Shown here one piece after another: positions 14,654 to 20,580 of a stretch of DNA of 21,585 bases. The translations under genes and the position numbers were made by a program. Source of the DNA: a virus; the IMG/VR virus record IMGVR_UViG_3300006929_000154, positions 1 to 21,585 of that record. One strand, 5' to 3'. Under the pieces are notes generated by a model, which was given only the letters and a program-made list of their open reading frames with translations, ran no database searches and had not been told where the DNA came from. Every line of letters starts with the position of its first letter. Positions within the stretch are counted from its first letter, which is position 1.

Positions 14654-15067
14654 TTATTCCTCTATTGTTACGGTAGGCATTTCCTTCTTGGCAGGCATTA
14701 ACACCACACCATGAAGAATCTTACCTTCCATTTCTACTTTTTCTTGTTTTCCAATACCTACTCGATCAAGTAGGGTTTGAGCTGCTTTTAGACGCAACTC
14801 GGCTCGTGGATGTTCACCCACATCGTTCATTCCTTCTACTACTCTGTTTATTGCTTGTACAGAATGTGCAGCCAGTTCTGTTTTAGCTGCTTCTAATATC
14901 TCGTCTGATAGTGTTTTTAACAATAGGCTACGTGAACTTTTAGAATATCCAGCTTTTTCTAGAGCTAGATTTATGTTACCACCAGTGTCAAATAGATTGG
15001 ACAGAAATGATTTCTGTTTATCTGTTAATTCTTTTTTCTTTTCTGCTAGTATACCACTGTGCTGCAT
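14654..15067 (-). CDS. Probable terminase small subunit
   Basis: A 137-aa protein starting at the ATG overlapping the previous stop by one base (TAATG); an upstream in-frame TTG at 15079 would add four residues but has no usable SD. Residues 8-50 look like the helix-turn-helix of Terminase_2-type small subunits: L-T-D-K-Q-K-S-F-L, then A-L-E-K-A-G-Y-S-K-S-S. They are followed by a long helical segment, A-x-N-R-V-V-E-G-M-N-D...A-E-L-R-L-K-A-A-Q-T-L-L-D-R-V-G-I-G-K, and a beta-like end (H-G-V-V-L-M-P-A-K). Small terminase recognises phage DNA and recruits large terminase. It is unusually far from large terminase here, with four larger genes, the PqqA-like peptide and the SNase in between. Assignment is by motif and context. 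Confidence 0.7.
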   Translation of the reverse strand: MQHSGILAEKKKELTDKQKSFLSNLFDTGGNINLALEKAGYSKSSRSLLLKTLSDEILEAAKTELAAHSVQAINRVVEGMNDVGEHPRAELRLKAAQTLLDRVGIGKQEKVEMEGKILHGVVLMPAKKEMPTVTIEE

Positions 15068-16251
15068 TAGTAGTTCCAACTTCCTTTGTATACTCTATAT
15101 GGACTTATATAGTTTTTAGTATCAGCACCAGATTTACCTCTAGTCTTTACAGCATAAGAAGCTGTACCTCTTTTTTTCTCTGTTTGATACCTTCTTTTTT
15201 TCATTATTGTACCCCTACCTGTTACATCTCCATAGGCAGGTCCTTGTAAAGCATCAGCTCTTTTTAACGATGGTATTCTATCAAAAAAATAAGGAAGTAT
15301 TTCTTGATCTATTATTTCTTTCATTTGTCGAGTGAACCATTTTGGAACCATATCTTTACTATTTTTAGATTGATAGAATATATAAGGATGATCATGGTAC
15401 TGCAATACTGTTTGTATAGCAGTACCATGATATTTATCATTTAATCTTTTTCTTAAACTAGGATCATTCCTAACTAATTCTCTAAATCTTCTAAATCCTC
15501 GATGTTGTAATTCATGATCTAATGTCTCTAATTGCTTCCAAGCTGGTTTTAATTTAGAAATATTACTTCTAGTTTTTACTTTTTTTACATAGGAAGGACT
15601 CCATGCAAATTGTTCTCCTTTTTCTTTTGAAGGCTGAAACTTTAAATCTCTTATTGATTCAAGTTGACCATAATCTGTTGGTTGAGTAAATACATTAAAC
15701 GTATCCTTTTCTCTTGGAATCAATCCTATTAAATCTTTTACTTTTGAAACTGCATGATAACCTGTTCCTTTACCCTTTCTCTCAACTTGTTCAAATGTAT
15801 AAGGATGTCTATATTTCTTATCTCCATATGTTCTCATCCTATCACTTGACCATCTAGGTGGTCCATATTTTAATTCATAAGTTCTTCTTGTACCAGTCAT
15901 AGCTTCAGTATCTGTACGTTTAGATTCAGGAAATTGTTCTTGTGCTTTTTTGTACATATCTTCATAACCAATTTCCTGTAAATTACCATGAATATGAGAT
16001 AACCTTGGATCAGTTTGTCCTTGAGACCAAAAAACTCCATGCAAACTTGGGTCAGGTATTTGAGTTTGTACTATTCGAGGTTTTTCTGTACCATAATCAG
16101 CACCAATTTTTCCCATAGGATTAAGTGGAGAGTGCATAAAATATTCCGTATTTATTGCATCTATACTTAATGGATTAGGTTCTACTTTTACTTTTTTCTT
16201 CTTCTTTTTTGGTGTATTACCATAATTCCAAGTTCTTTGTTTACGTGCCAT
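15067..16251 (-). CDS. Basic virion-type protein with HExxH metalloprotease-like motif
   Basis: A 394-aa strongly basic protein. The N-terminus holds R-T-W-N-Y-G-N followed by a run of six Lys. The centre is rich in R/K/W/Y/H. At about residues 243-252, T-L-D-H-E-L-Q-H-R-G contains H-E-x-x-H, the zinc-binding core of many metallopeptidases; H-G-T and Y-H-D-H-P follow 30-45 residues later and may supply further ligands. The protein ends S-W-N-Y. Start chosen at the ATG sharing its A with the upstream TGA (TGATG), 8 nt after GGA; an upstream TTG exists but lacks an SD. No signal peptide. Position before small terminase suggests a structural or ejected protein. The peptidase call is only a motif match. 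Confidence 0.6.
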   Translation of the reverse strand: MARKQRTWNYGNTPKKKKKKVKVEPNPLSIDAINTEYFMHSPLNPMGKIGADYGTEKPRIVQTQIPDPSLHGVFWSQGQTDPRLSHIHGNLQEIGYEDMYKKAQEQFPESKRTDTEAMTGTRRTYELKYGPPRWSSDRMRTYGDKKYRHPYTFEQVERKGKGTGYHAVSKVKDLIGLIPREKDTFNVFTQPTDYGQLESIRDLKFQPSKEKGEQFAWSPSYVKKVKTRSNISKLKPAWKQLETLDHELQHRGFRRFRELVRNDPSLRKRLNDKYHGTAIQTVLQYHDHPYIFYQSKNSKDMVPKWFTRQMKEIIDQEILPYFFDRIPSLKRADALQGPAYGDVTGRGTIMKKRRYQTEKKRGTASYAVKTRGKSGADTKNYISPYRVYKGSWNY

Positions 16252-16904
16252 CAGTAGTTCCAACTTGTTTTTTTTCTTTTTCTTCTTTTAGTTTTAGGAG
16301 CAGTAGGTTGCACTATACCTCCTCCGTAATATCCAGCTCTAGGTGTTAATTGATTCATTTGTTGTTGTCTTATCTGTGCATCTTCTGCAGGAAAAGGATT
16401 TTGAGGATAAGGTAATTCTGCAGTATTTTCTTGATCTAATGATGAGGGAATTAACAAAGTAAGAATACCACTTGCTCTAGCAAGCACACCTCTTGATAAT
16501 AAATTTGATTGTCTATTTCCTGAAAGTATTTTTTCAATTCTTTTGTTAGACTCTCTAACTCTTCTATCAGACTCTCTAAAAAGTTTCCGTGATACTCTAT
16601 TTTCTTCAGTAACCCTTTTTCTAGTAGCTCTTTCTACTTCGTCAAAACTGGATTCTAACTGATCAAGTAAATGATTTCTTAACTCAGAACTTGATATACC
16701 CTTTTTCATAATATTAGAGGGTATATTAGTATTTTTCCATGTTCCTCTAAATTTTGCACGTAAGTCCTTTACAAAATTTTGTCTTGCATTTTTTATCTTT
16801 CTTTTAATTTTAGGAATCCTATAAGCTTTCCTATACCATTTTATTAAATCATCTACATTATCAAATCTTGGTGCTTTTGGTACATTTTTAGGAATTTCTT
16901 GCAT
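16251..16904 (-). CDS. Basic helical protein of unknown function
   Basis: A 217-aa protein, very rich in K/R with long charged helices (residues about 25-130). A short hydrophobic stretch L-A-R-A-S-G-I-L-T-L-L-I-P (about 140-152) follows, then P-F-P-A-E-D-A-Q-I-R-Q (about 171-181), a motif also found in the 610-aa protein (P-F-P-D-E-D-V-Q-I-R-Q). It then has G-Y-Y-G-G-G-I-V and a very basic end K-R-R-K-R-K-K-T-S-W-N-Y. The S-W-N-Y end is shared with the next gene. SD AGGA lies 8 nt before the ATG at 16904. Basic, helical and probably DNA- or virion-associated, but no domain is recognised. Confidence 0.6.
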   Translation of the reverse strand: MQEIPKNVPKAPRFDNVDDLIKWYRKAYRIPKIKRKIKNARQNFVKDLRAKFRGTWKNTNIPSNIMKKGISSSELRNHLLDQLESSFDEVERATRKRVTEENRVSRKLFRESDRRVRESNKRIEKILSGNRQSNLLSRGVLARASGILTLLIPSSLDQENTAELPYPQNPFPAEDAQIRQQQMNQLTPRAGYYGGGIVQPTAPKTKRRKRKKTSWNY

Positions 16905-16914
16905 AGCCTATATC

Positions 16915-17109
16915 CTACTTGTTCTTTTTCTCAGAACTGGTATCCTCAGACCATTCAACATCTTTAGACCAAGGGTCTTTTACTGTTGCATCTTTTACTT
17001 GAGGTTTTACTTTTTCTACTTCAGCCCAAGGGTCTTTTACTATATTACTTGCTACCTGTGTTCTTCGTACAGGATTAGCATATGGTTTTCCTGTTTTAGT
17101 TAAAGCCAT
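16915..17109 (-). CDS. Small protein with duplicated V-K-D-P-W motif
   Basis: A 64-aa hydrophilic protein. The segment V-K-D-P-W occurs twice (residues 24-28 and 43-47), encoded by an exact 16-nt direct repeat (16969-16984 and 17026-17041), so it grew by internal duplication. It is basic at the N-terminus (K-P-Y-A-N-P-V-R-R) and acidic then basic at the C-terminus. SD AGGA lies 5 nt before the ATG at 17109, embedded in the last codons of the upstream gene; the ATG follows that gene's TAG directly. No known family; a D-P-W repeat could be a short binding peptide. Confidence 0.6.
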   Translation of the reverse strand: MALTKTGKPYANPVRRTQVASNIVKDPWAEVEKVKPQVKDATVKDPWSKDVEWSEDTSSEKKNK

Positions 17110-17451
17110 CTATATCCTATCTCCCTGTTCCTGTTGCCAACGTAAATCATTCTGATTAGGTACAATCAGCTCTGGATTTACATCAGGAGTAATTCTCCAT
17201 TCGTTGCTGTCCTCTGGTGTTCTTTGTGTGGTATCACAACCGGCATATTGTATCGTAAGATCTTCCGGTTTATCTTTATCAAAGTCTATAATCTTATCAA
17301 AATAAGGGCCTGCCTGTGTTTGGAATGTGTACAGCAACATTCTCTGGCAGTTGTCAGCTGATACGTTCTTAGCATATGGTACTGATTCAAATTGTGTACA
17401 GACACCGTGTAAGCACATGACCAAGGTTGCTACGTAGTAGACTATAGGCAT
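17110..17451 (-). CDS. Small secreted cysteine-containing protein
   Basis: A 113-aa protein with a hydrophobic N-terminus (V-Y-Y-V-A-T-L-V-M-C-L-H-G-V-C, residues 4-18) that looks like a signal peptide, then a folded part with Cys 35 and 72 and several Y/F/D residues, and a polar D/P/N/Q-rich C-terminus. It does not fit a lipobox well (H-G-V-C). It would be exported by Sec and may form a disulfide in the periplasm. The ATG follows the preceding gene's TAG immediately, so translation is probably coupled; no strong SD is visible. One of three exported proteins in this operon. Function unknown. Confidence 0.65.
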   Translation of the reverse strand: MPIVYYVATLVMCLHGVCTQFESVPYAKNVSADNCQRMLLYTFQTQAGPYFDKIIDFDKDKPEDLTIQYAGCDTTQRTPEDSNEWRITPDVNPELIVPNQNDLRWQQEQGDRI

Positions 17452-17739
17452 CTATTTATATCTGGCCTTACGTACACCACCACCCTTGGCATATTTTTTT
17501 ACAGATCCACCTTTTTTGAATGGACCAAGGTCTCTTATATCGTTTACTATGGTTGCCCCCGGCCAATTCTTTCCTGTTAATCGTTTATATCTTTTTTGGT
17601 CAAGGTCAGATATAGCTTTACCTTTTTCACCCATTGCTATTTGTCTTTCTATTCTGGCTATAAATTTCTGATCGGAATCGGATATAGCTTTACCACCTTT
17701 GTCTTGATCTGCATCAGATAGGGTTCTTCCATTAGACAT
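17452..17739 (-). CDS. First gene of the leftward operon: repeat protein with cationic tail
   Basis: A 95-aa protein with three copies of an S-D-x-D-Q repeat (T-L-S-D-A-D-Q at 6-12, A-I-S-D-S-D-Q at 18-24, A-I-S-D-L-D-Q at 42-48), the last two preceded by G-K. It then has G-K-N-W-P-G, and a C-terminal tail K-K-G-G-S-V-K-K-Y-A-K-G-G-G-V-R-K shared with the 106-aa protein at 11628-11948. The SD is GGAGA 7 nt before the ATG at 17739. It is the first gene after the leftward promoter (17846-17873) and a 5' hairpin, so it should be well transcribed. No family recognised; the tail is very basic and flexible and may bind nucleic acid. Confidence 0.7.
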   Translation of the reverse strand: MSNGRTLSDADQDKGGKAISDSDQKFIARIERQIAMGEKGKAISDLDQKRYKRLTGKNWPGATIVNDIRDLGPFKKGGSVKKYAKGGGVRKARYK

Positions 17740-17765
17740 ACTCTTCTCTCCATATTATAAAATTA

Positions 17766-17834
17766 GGCATAGATTCAACAATCCCTTTGCTGTCTTTCTG
17801 TTATACTTTGTGAAATTTTGAATAGATCTATGCC
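17766..17834 (-). promoter_or_regulatory. 5'-UTR hairpin at the start of the leftward mRNA
   Basis: GGCATAGAT (17766-17774) and its exact reverse complement ATCTATGCC (17826-17834) are 51 nt apart. Flanking TTCAA/TTGAA extend the stem imperfectly around a 4-nt offset. With the promoter at 17846-17873, the start should fall near 17838, so the stem would begin a few bases from the mRNA 5' end. It may protect the long polycistronic mRNA from 5' decay or act as a regulator site. Pairing is seen; function is inferred. Confidence 0.55.
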
Positions 17835-17845
17835 CTATATTCTCT

Positions 17846-17873
17846 ATTATACACCGTATAGTAAACTTGTCAA
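17846..17873 (-). promoter_or_regulatory. Consensus sigma70-type promoter for the leftward operon
   Basis: On the minus strand TTGACA (17873-17868), a 16-nt spacer and TATAAT (17851-17846) match the sigma70 consensus at both boxes. The context (A)CTTGACAA...GGTGTATAATA is nearly the same as that of the divergent promoter at 17934-17962. It lies about 105 nt upstream of the first late-operon gene and should drive the packaging/structural genes, using host RNA polymerase. Confidence 0.85.
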
Positions 17874-17933
17874 GTAAAATCTTAAAAAATACTGGTTTAA
17901 TTGTATAAAAAGTACAAAAAAATAAAAAAACAC

Positions 17934-17962
17934 TTGACAACTTGCTGATTTGGGTGTATAAT
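17934..17962 (+). promoter_or_regulatory. Consensus sigma70-type promoter pointing right into a gene-free region
   Basis: TTGACA (17934-17939), a 17-nt spacer and TATAAT (17957-17962) match the consensus exactly, with A-rich UP-like tracts just upstream (17908-17931). No convincing plus-strand gene follows, and all genes further right are on the minus strand. The transcript would therefore be a non-coding RNA, or antisense to the genes at 18481-19232. The next clear plus-strand terminator-like hairpin is at 19310-19348. Confidence 0.85.
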
Positions 17963-17968
17963 AAAGAT

Positions 17969-18160
17969 AACTCCTTTGATTGAGGGTTTAATATACCCTG
18001 TACCCTATCTAGGTACAGCAAGGGTATACCTACGTACAGCAACCGTTCTGGTTTAATTGTTGAATTTTAGTAAAAATGTGTCGACATTGCATACGTATAC
18101 ATAGAGGTACCCCAGTGGCTCATGCGTACCCCCGAAAAAGAATGGCAGAAATTCAACATT
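17969..18160 (+). ncRNA. Candidate non-coding RNA after the rightward promoter
   Basis: Starting about 7 nt after the -10 box, the transcript would carry a stable hairpin: TATACCC-TGTACC (17992-18004), a 7-nt loop and GGTACA-gcaa-GGGTATA (18012-18028), i.e. 13 bp with a 4-nt bulge. A second long-range stem follows, TGTTGAATTT (18058-18067) with AAATTCAACA (18149-18158), enclosing a GC-richer segment with two GTACCCC copies and palindromes (TGTCGACA, ATACGTAT). GTACAGCAA also occurs twice (18014-18037). The 3' end is not defined. The only plus-strand ORF, 18076-18225 (49 aa), has no SD. Structure is read directly; being an RNA is inferred. Confidence 0.45.
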
Positions 18161-18410
18161 TCACATTAATAATTATACTCGCTTTCCCAACTACAACCAA
18201 CTATCCAACCTTCATATTTAATTAGGTGTAATTAGGTAGTTTATTAATGCATCATGTGAAATATATTTTTAGTATAGATGACAAATTATTCTATACTAGT
18301 TTAATAGTTATTGATTACAAGGCTCTTGTTTAGGTTTGCGAACAATACACCTACACACAACCTGAACAATATCAAATATTTACGAATTATCTATCTACAA
18401 ACTGGGCAAA
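18161..18410. other. Gene-free control region with short direct and inverted repeats
   Basis: No credible gene on either strand. Visible elements: CCAACTA repeated (about 18187-18204) followed by CCAACC; a tandem 10-nt repeat TAATTAGGT (18219-18227 and 18229-18237); and an 8-bp perfect inverted repeat TAGTATAG/CTATACTA (18270-18277 and 18291-18298, 13-nt spacer) with no T-run on the exit side of either strand, so more like a protein-binding site than a terminator. The layout could be an operator or replication-origin region; neither is shown. Confidence 0.5.
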
Positions 18411-18448
18411 GAAAAAGCCCCCGTAAAACTTTCGTAATACAAGGGGCT
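18411..18448 (-). terminator. Rho-independent terminator of the right-hand operon
   Basis: On the minus strand AGCCCC (18448-18443), about 20 nt of loop, then GGGGGCT (18422-18416) followed by TTTTTC. GC-rich stem plus T-run ends leftward transcription after the small membrane genes, separating the right-hand operon from the control region. The plus strand has no T-run. Confidence 0.75.
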
Positions 18449-18512
18449 AGTTCTGGGAGAGTATTTGTATATTTACCTATTTACAGCAACAGTAATAACA
18501 GCATTAATATTG

Positions 18513-18710
18513 TCATTCTTTAAACCCCTTATGATATTCAGCATCTCTTAAAATAGAAACACCAACGAAACAAAGTATTCCGATAGCAAACTCTAAAGAA
18601 AAGATAAGAAAAGTAAATAAATCTAAAACACCAAAGTAAGCAGTAAAGCCCATGCTAGTTACAGCATGAAAAACAGCAATTGAACCAATTATTTTCATAA
18701 ATAATATCAT
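18513..18710 (-). CDS. Small two-helix membrane protein
   Basis: A 65-aa protein almost entirely hydrophobic, with two likely transmembrane helices (about 6-27 and 31-55) and a charged C-terminus (R-D-A-E-Y-H-K-G-F-K-E). The ATG at 18710 overlaps the stop of a 31-aa membrane peptide (ATGA), after a GGTGG that may serve as SD. Two helices and small size are compatible with a holin-like or other small inner-membrane phage protein, but no family is recognised. Last clear gene before the terminator. Confidence 0.6.
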   Translation of the reverse strand: MILFMKIIGSIAVFHAVTSMGFTAYFGVLDLFTFLIFSLEFAIGILCFVGVSILRDAEYHKGFKE

Positions 18711-18802
18711 GATATACCACCGTTGAAGTAAGCAAATAACAGAATTACAGCAATGAAACCCCAGACGAAAAGATTAAATACTATTAAAAACTTAACTAGC
18801 AT
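18707..18802 (-). CDS. 31-aa single-helix membrane peptide
   Basis: A short ORF, M-L-V-K then a hydrophobic helix of about 22 residues (F-L-I-V-F-N-L-F-V-W-G-F-I-A-V-I-L-L-F-A-Y-F) and a N-G-G-I-S end. The ATG overlaps the final 11 nt of the 146-aa gene, and its TGA overlaps the next ATG (ATGA). The tight overlaps at both ends and the clean membrane helix support a real gene; the SD is weak (AGAGA about 8 nt upstream), so translation may depend on coupling. Possibly a partner of the next membrane protein. Confidence 0.5.
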   Translation of the reverse strand: MLVKFLIVFNLFVWGFIAVILLFAYFNGGIS

Positions 18803-19232
18803 TGTAAAAATCTCTTATTCTTTTTACATCTGGAATAGGAAAGCCACCAGAAGTTTCCTTGTAATTTTCAATTGGTCTTTTTACATTCCTATCAATAGTC
18901 CATTGTGTAATTTTACTTCTAAACTTGTCCAGATCAGAAACAATATTTATATTATTTAAATCTTTTAAAATATATGTGCCGTTGTTAATCTTTTTTCTGG
19001 TTTGTTGTGTAGTCTCTGCAAGGAATCTCACTCTATATTTAGACGTAGTAGTGGAATAATTCCATGCAGTACTGTCTAGAAATATAAGACCCGTATTCAA
19101 ATTACGAACAGCAATTATAGTCTTATAAGATTGAAACATTTCTAAACTATAAATACCTATTTTAAAATTAATTATAAATTGATTTGCTACGGGCAAATTT
19201 GAAACGTTACTTGTCATATTTTGTACAATCAT
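18792..19232 (-). CDS. Small conserved phage protein (DUF8033-like)
   Basis: A 146-aa protein. The core V-A-N-Q-F-I-I-N-F (15-23), F-Q-S-Y-K-T-I-I-A-V (about 33-42), W-N-Y-S-T-T-T-S-K-Y-R-V-R-F-L (about 57-71) and the K-K-I-N-N-G-T-Y-I-L-K-D-L-N segment follow a pattern I know from small phage and plasmid proteins of unknown role (I believe the DUF8033 family: N-Q-F ... F-Q-S-Y-x-x-x-I-A ... D-Y-S-x-T-T-x-x-Y). SD AAAGGA lies 8 nt before the ATG at 19232; a promoter is seen just upstream (19269-19297). The family name is from memory and the function is unknown. Confidence 0.7.
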   Translation of the reverse strand: MIVQNMTSNVSNLPVANQFIINFKIGIYSLEMFQSYKTIIAVRNLNTGLIFLDSTAWNYSTTTSKYRVRFLAETTQQTRKKINNGTYILKDLNNINIVSDLDKFRSKITQWTIDRNVKRPIENYKETSGGFPIPDVKRIRDFYNAS

Positions 19233-19268
19233 CTTTTTGATCCTTTATGTTAAATTATAATTGTGTAC

Positions 19269-19297
19269 AGAATAATTCTAAAATATGAAAAAGTCAA
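19269..19297 (-). promoter_or_regulatory. Probable promoter for the 146-aa gene and membrane peptides
   Basis: Minus strand TTGACT (19297-19292), a 17-nt spacer and TATTCT (19274-19269). One mismatch in the -35 box and one in the -10 box. It lies about 40 nt upstream of the ATG at 19232 and directly downstream of the terminator hairpin 19310-19341, so it re-starts transcription after that stop. A TATAAT further downstream lacks a matching -35. Confidence 0.5.
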
Positions 19298-19304
19298 CTA
19301 AACA

Positions 19305-19348
19305 TAAAAAAAGAGCAAGTTAGATATATAACCTGCTCTTTCTTTTTT
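19305..19348. terminator. Bidirectional Rho-independent terminator
   Basis: AAAGAGCA (19310-19317) pairs with TGCTCTTT (19334-19341); TAA...TTA extensions with one G-U pair give a stem of about 13 bp and a 6-nt loop. The minus strand exits into a T-run (19309-19305), ending the DUF932 transcript; the plus strand exits into CTTTTTTT, which could stop the rightward antisense transcript. T-runs on both sides make it two-way. Confidence 0.85.
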
Positions 19349-19479
19349 TAGGTAGTCGGTTTATTTCATATCATAAACTCTCCTCTCATTTATCAAAGGA
19401 TAAAAAACAAATACAATAGAAATACAATAATTATAATTAAACATAATCTATAAATGGTAAGTATAATATTAATCACTAG
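19349..19479. other. AT-rich 3' region of the DUF932 gene
   Basis: No gene recognised. A minus-strand ORF of 27 codons (19361-19444) has no SD. A strong SD (GAGAGGAGA) at about 19380 leads only into ATG-ATA-TGA, so it looks like a remnant or chance match. Otherwise simple A/T sequence. Confidence 0.4.
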
Positions 19480-20580
19480 CTATGCCACCAATTGTAATTG
19501 TAGCCAATCCTGACTATCAAGCATATTTCTGACAGAAATTTCTCTTTCTTTTTGTACATTAGCTTTCTGACTGCCCTTCCTTCCCATTGACACTTCGACA
19601 AGTTTTCCTTTGCTGTTTTCTCGTTCAAAAGTTTCATCAGTGTGAGTTGACCAATGAGTAACAGCATTGTATAAACCCCAAAGAGTAGAACCATTACTTA
19701 TTTTTTCCTCATTAAATCTATGTAAAAGATAATCACAAAGATTTGTATTAACAAGTTTAGTGTCGTACCTTTGTTGTTTATATAATTTAGTGTCTAGTTC
19801 TGGTAAATCATTGTTTAGAGCTTCTCCCGTATCGGAACGAAGAATAGCCTTAACGTAACCTACTTTATCTAAATCAGCTAAAGTACTAACAGCTTTATTT
19901 TCTTTTTTACAAATAGTATTTGCCAACAACCTGACAGCATCCATGTCAGAAATCTCGGTAGTAGTCCATCTCTTAAACTTCTCTCCATGATTAGTATACA
20001 TATTCAAAGTTTCTGAAATTTTAGAAACTGCCGAATGGACATTTAATCCTGACGTATGTTTTTTATATTCATGGTAAAACCGTTGACCTCCGAACACCAA
20101 AGTGTTTAAACACAAGGAACGAAATGCACCCGTAAAAGTTTGAAAAGCCCAAGATCCATCTATAGAATTAAAAATATCGGTTCTTAAGCAAACATCATCT
20201 CCCTCTTTTACTTTTGTTTTATGGTCAAGAAAATGAATAGTTCTTTTAGCCTTTGCACCATTATCCCAAGTACTATCTACTATTTCTAGATTTCCTTTAG
20301 ATACATCATCCTCTTTTAATTTATCGGTGTATATCTTGTACAAGTCAATGTGTGGTACTGTTTTATATCGTTTGCTATGATTACCGATAAAATCTCCCGT
20401 ATCGGAACGAATAACAGCTTTCCTTTTTTCAGCTTGTACATATTCACCGTTAAAGTTATAAAACAATGGCTCTTCTTGTACACCAAAGTCAAACAAACTA
20501 AAATCATTTAAGTCATTATGTTTATGAGTTTCAGGTAAAACATGAGTTCCTGTCCCCATAATATTATTACTATCCAACAT
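19480..20580 (-). CDS. DUF932 phage/plasmid-type protein
   Basis: A 366-aa protein of the DUF932 (phage/plasmid-like TIGR03299) type, widespread in phages and plasmids and of unproven function, often near replication or early genes. Family-like features: an early Y-x-V-x-P/H segment (R-Y-K-T-V-P-H-I-D-L-Y), the central G-S-W-A-F-Q-T-F-T-G-A-F-R-S-L-C-L-N-T-L-V-F-G region (about 150-172), and a C-terminal W-G-L-Y-N-A-V-T-H-W-S-T-H segment. R-S-D-T-G occurs twice, coded by the same 18 nt (19823-19840 and 20393-20410). SD GAAAGGA lies 8 nt before the ATG at 20580. A terminator follows. A cytoplasmic early role is inferred from position. Confidence 0.85.
   Translation of the reverse strand: MLDSNNIMGTGTHVLPETHKHNDLNDFSLFDFGVQEEPLFYNFNGEYVQAEKRKAVIRSDTGDFIGNHSKRYKTVPHIDLYKIYTDKLKEDDVSKGNLEIVDSTWDNGAKAKRTIHFLDHKTKVKEGDDVCLRTDIFNSIDGSWAFQTFTGAFRSLCLNTLVFGGQRFYHEYKKHTSGLNVHSAVSKISETLNMYTNHGEKFKRWTTTEISDMDAVRLLANTICKKENKAVSTLADLDKVGYVKAILRSDTGEALNNDLPELDTKLYKQQRYDTKLVNTNLCDYLLHRFNEEKISNGSTLWGLYNAVTHWSTHTDETFERENSKGKLVEVSMGRKGSQKANVQKEREISVRNMLDSQDWLQLQLVA

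Noticed and set aside
17755-18042. Minus-strand ORF of 95 aa in the control region
   Set aside because: It overlaps both consensus promoters and the 5' hairpin and has no SD.
18076-18225. Plus-strand ORF of 49 aa downstream of the rightward promoter
   Set aside because: No SD before its ATG, odd composition, and it runs through palindromes and repeats; more likely an open frame inside a structured RNA region.
18311-18523. Plus-strand ORF of 70 aa
   Set aside because: It spans the minus-strand terminator and has no SD or recognisable protein features.
19361-19444. Minus-strand 27-codon ORF after DUF932
   Set aside because: No SD, AT-rich composition, in a post-stop 3' region.
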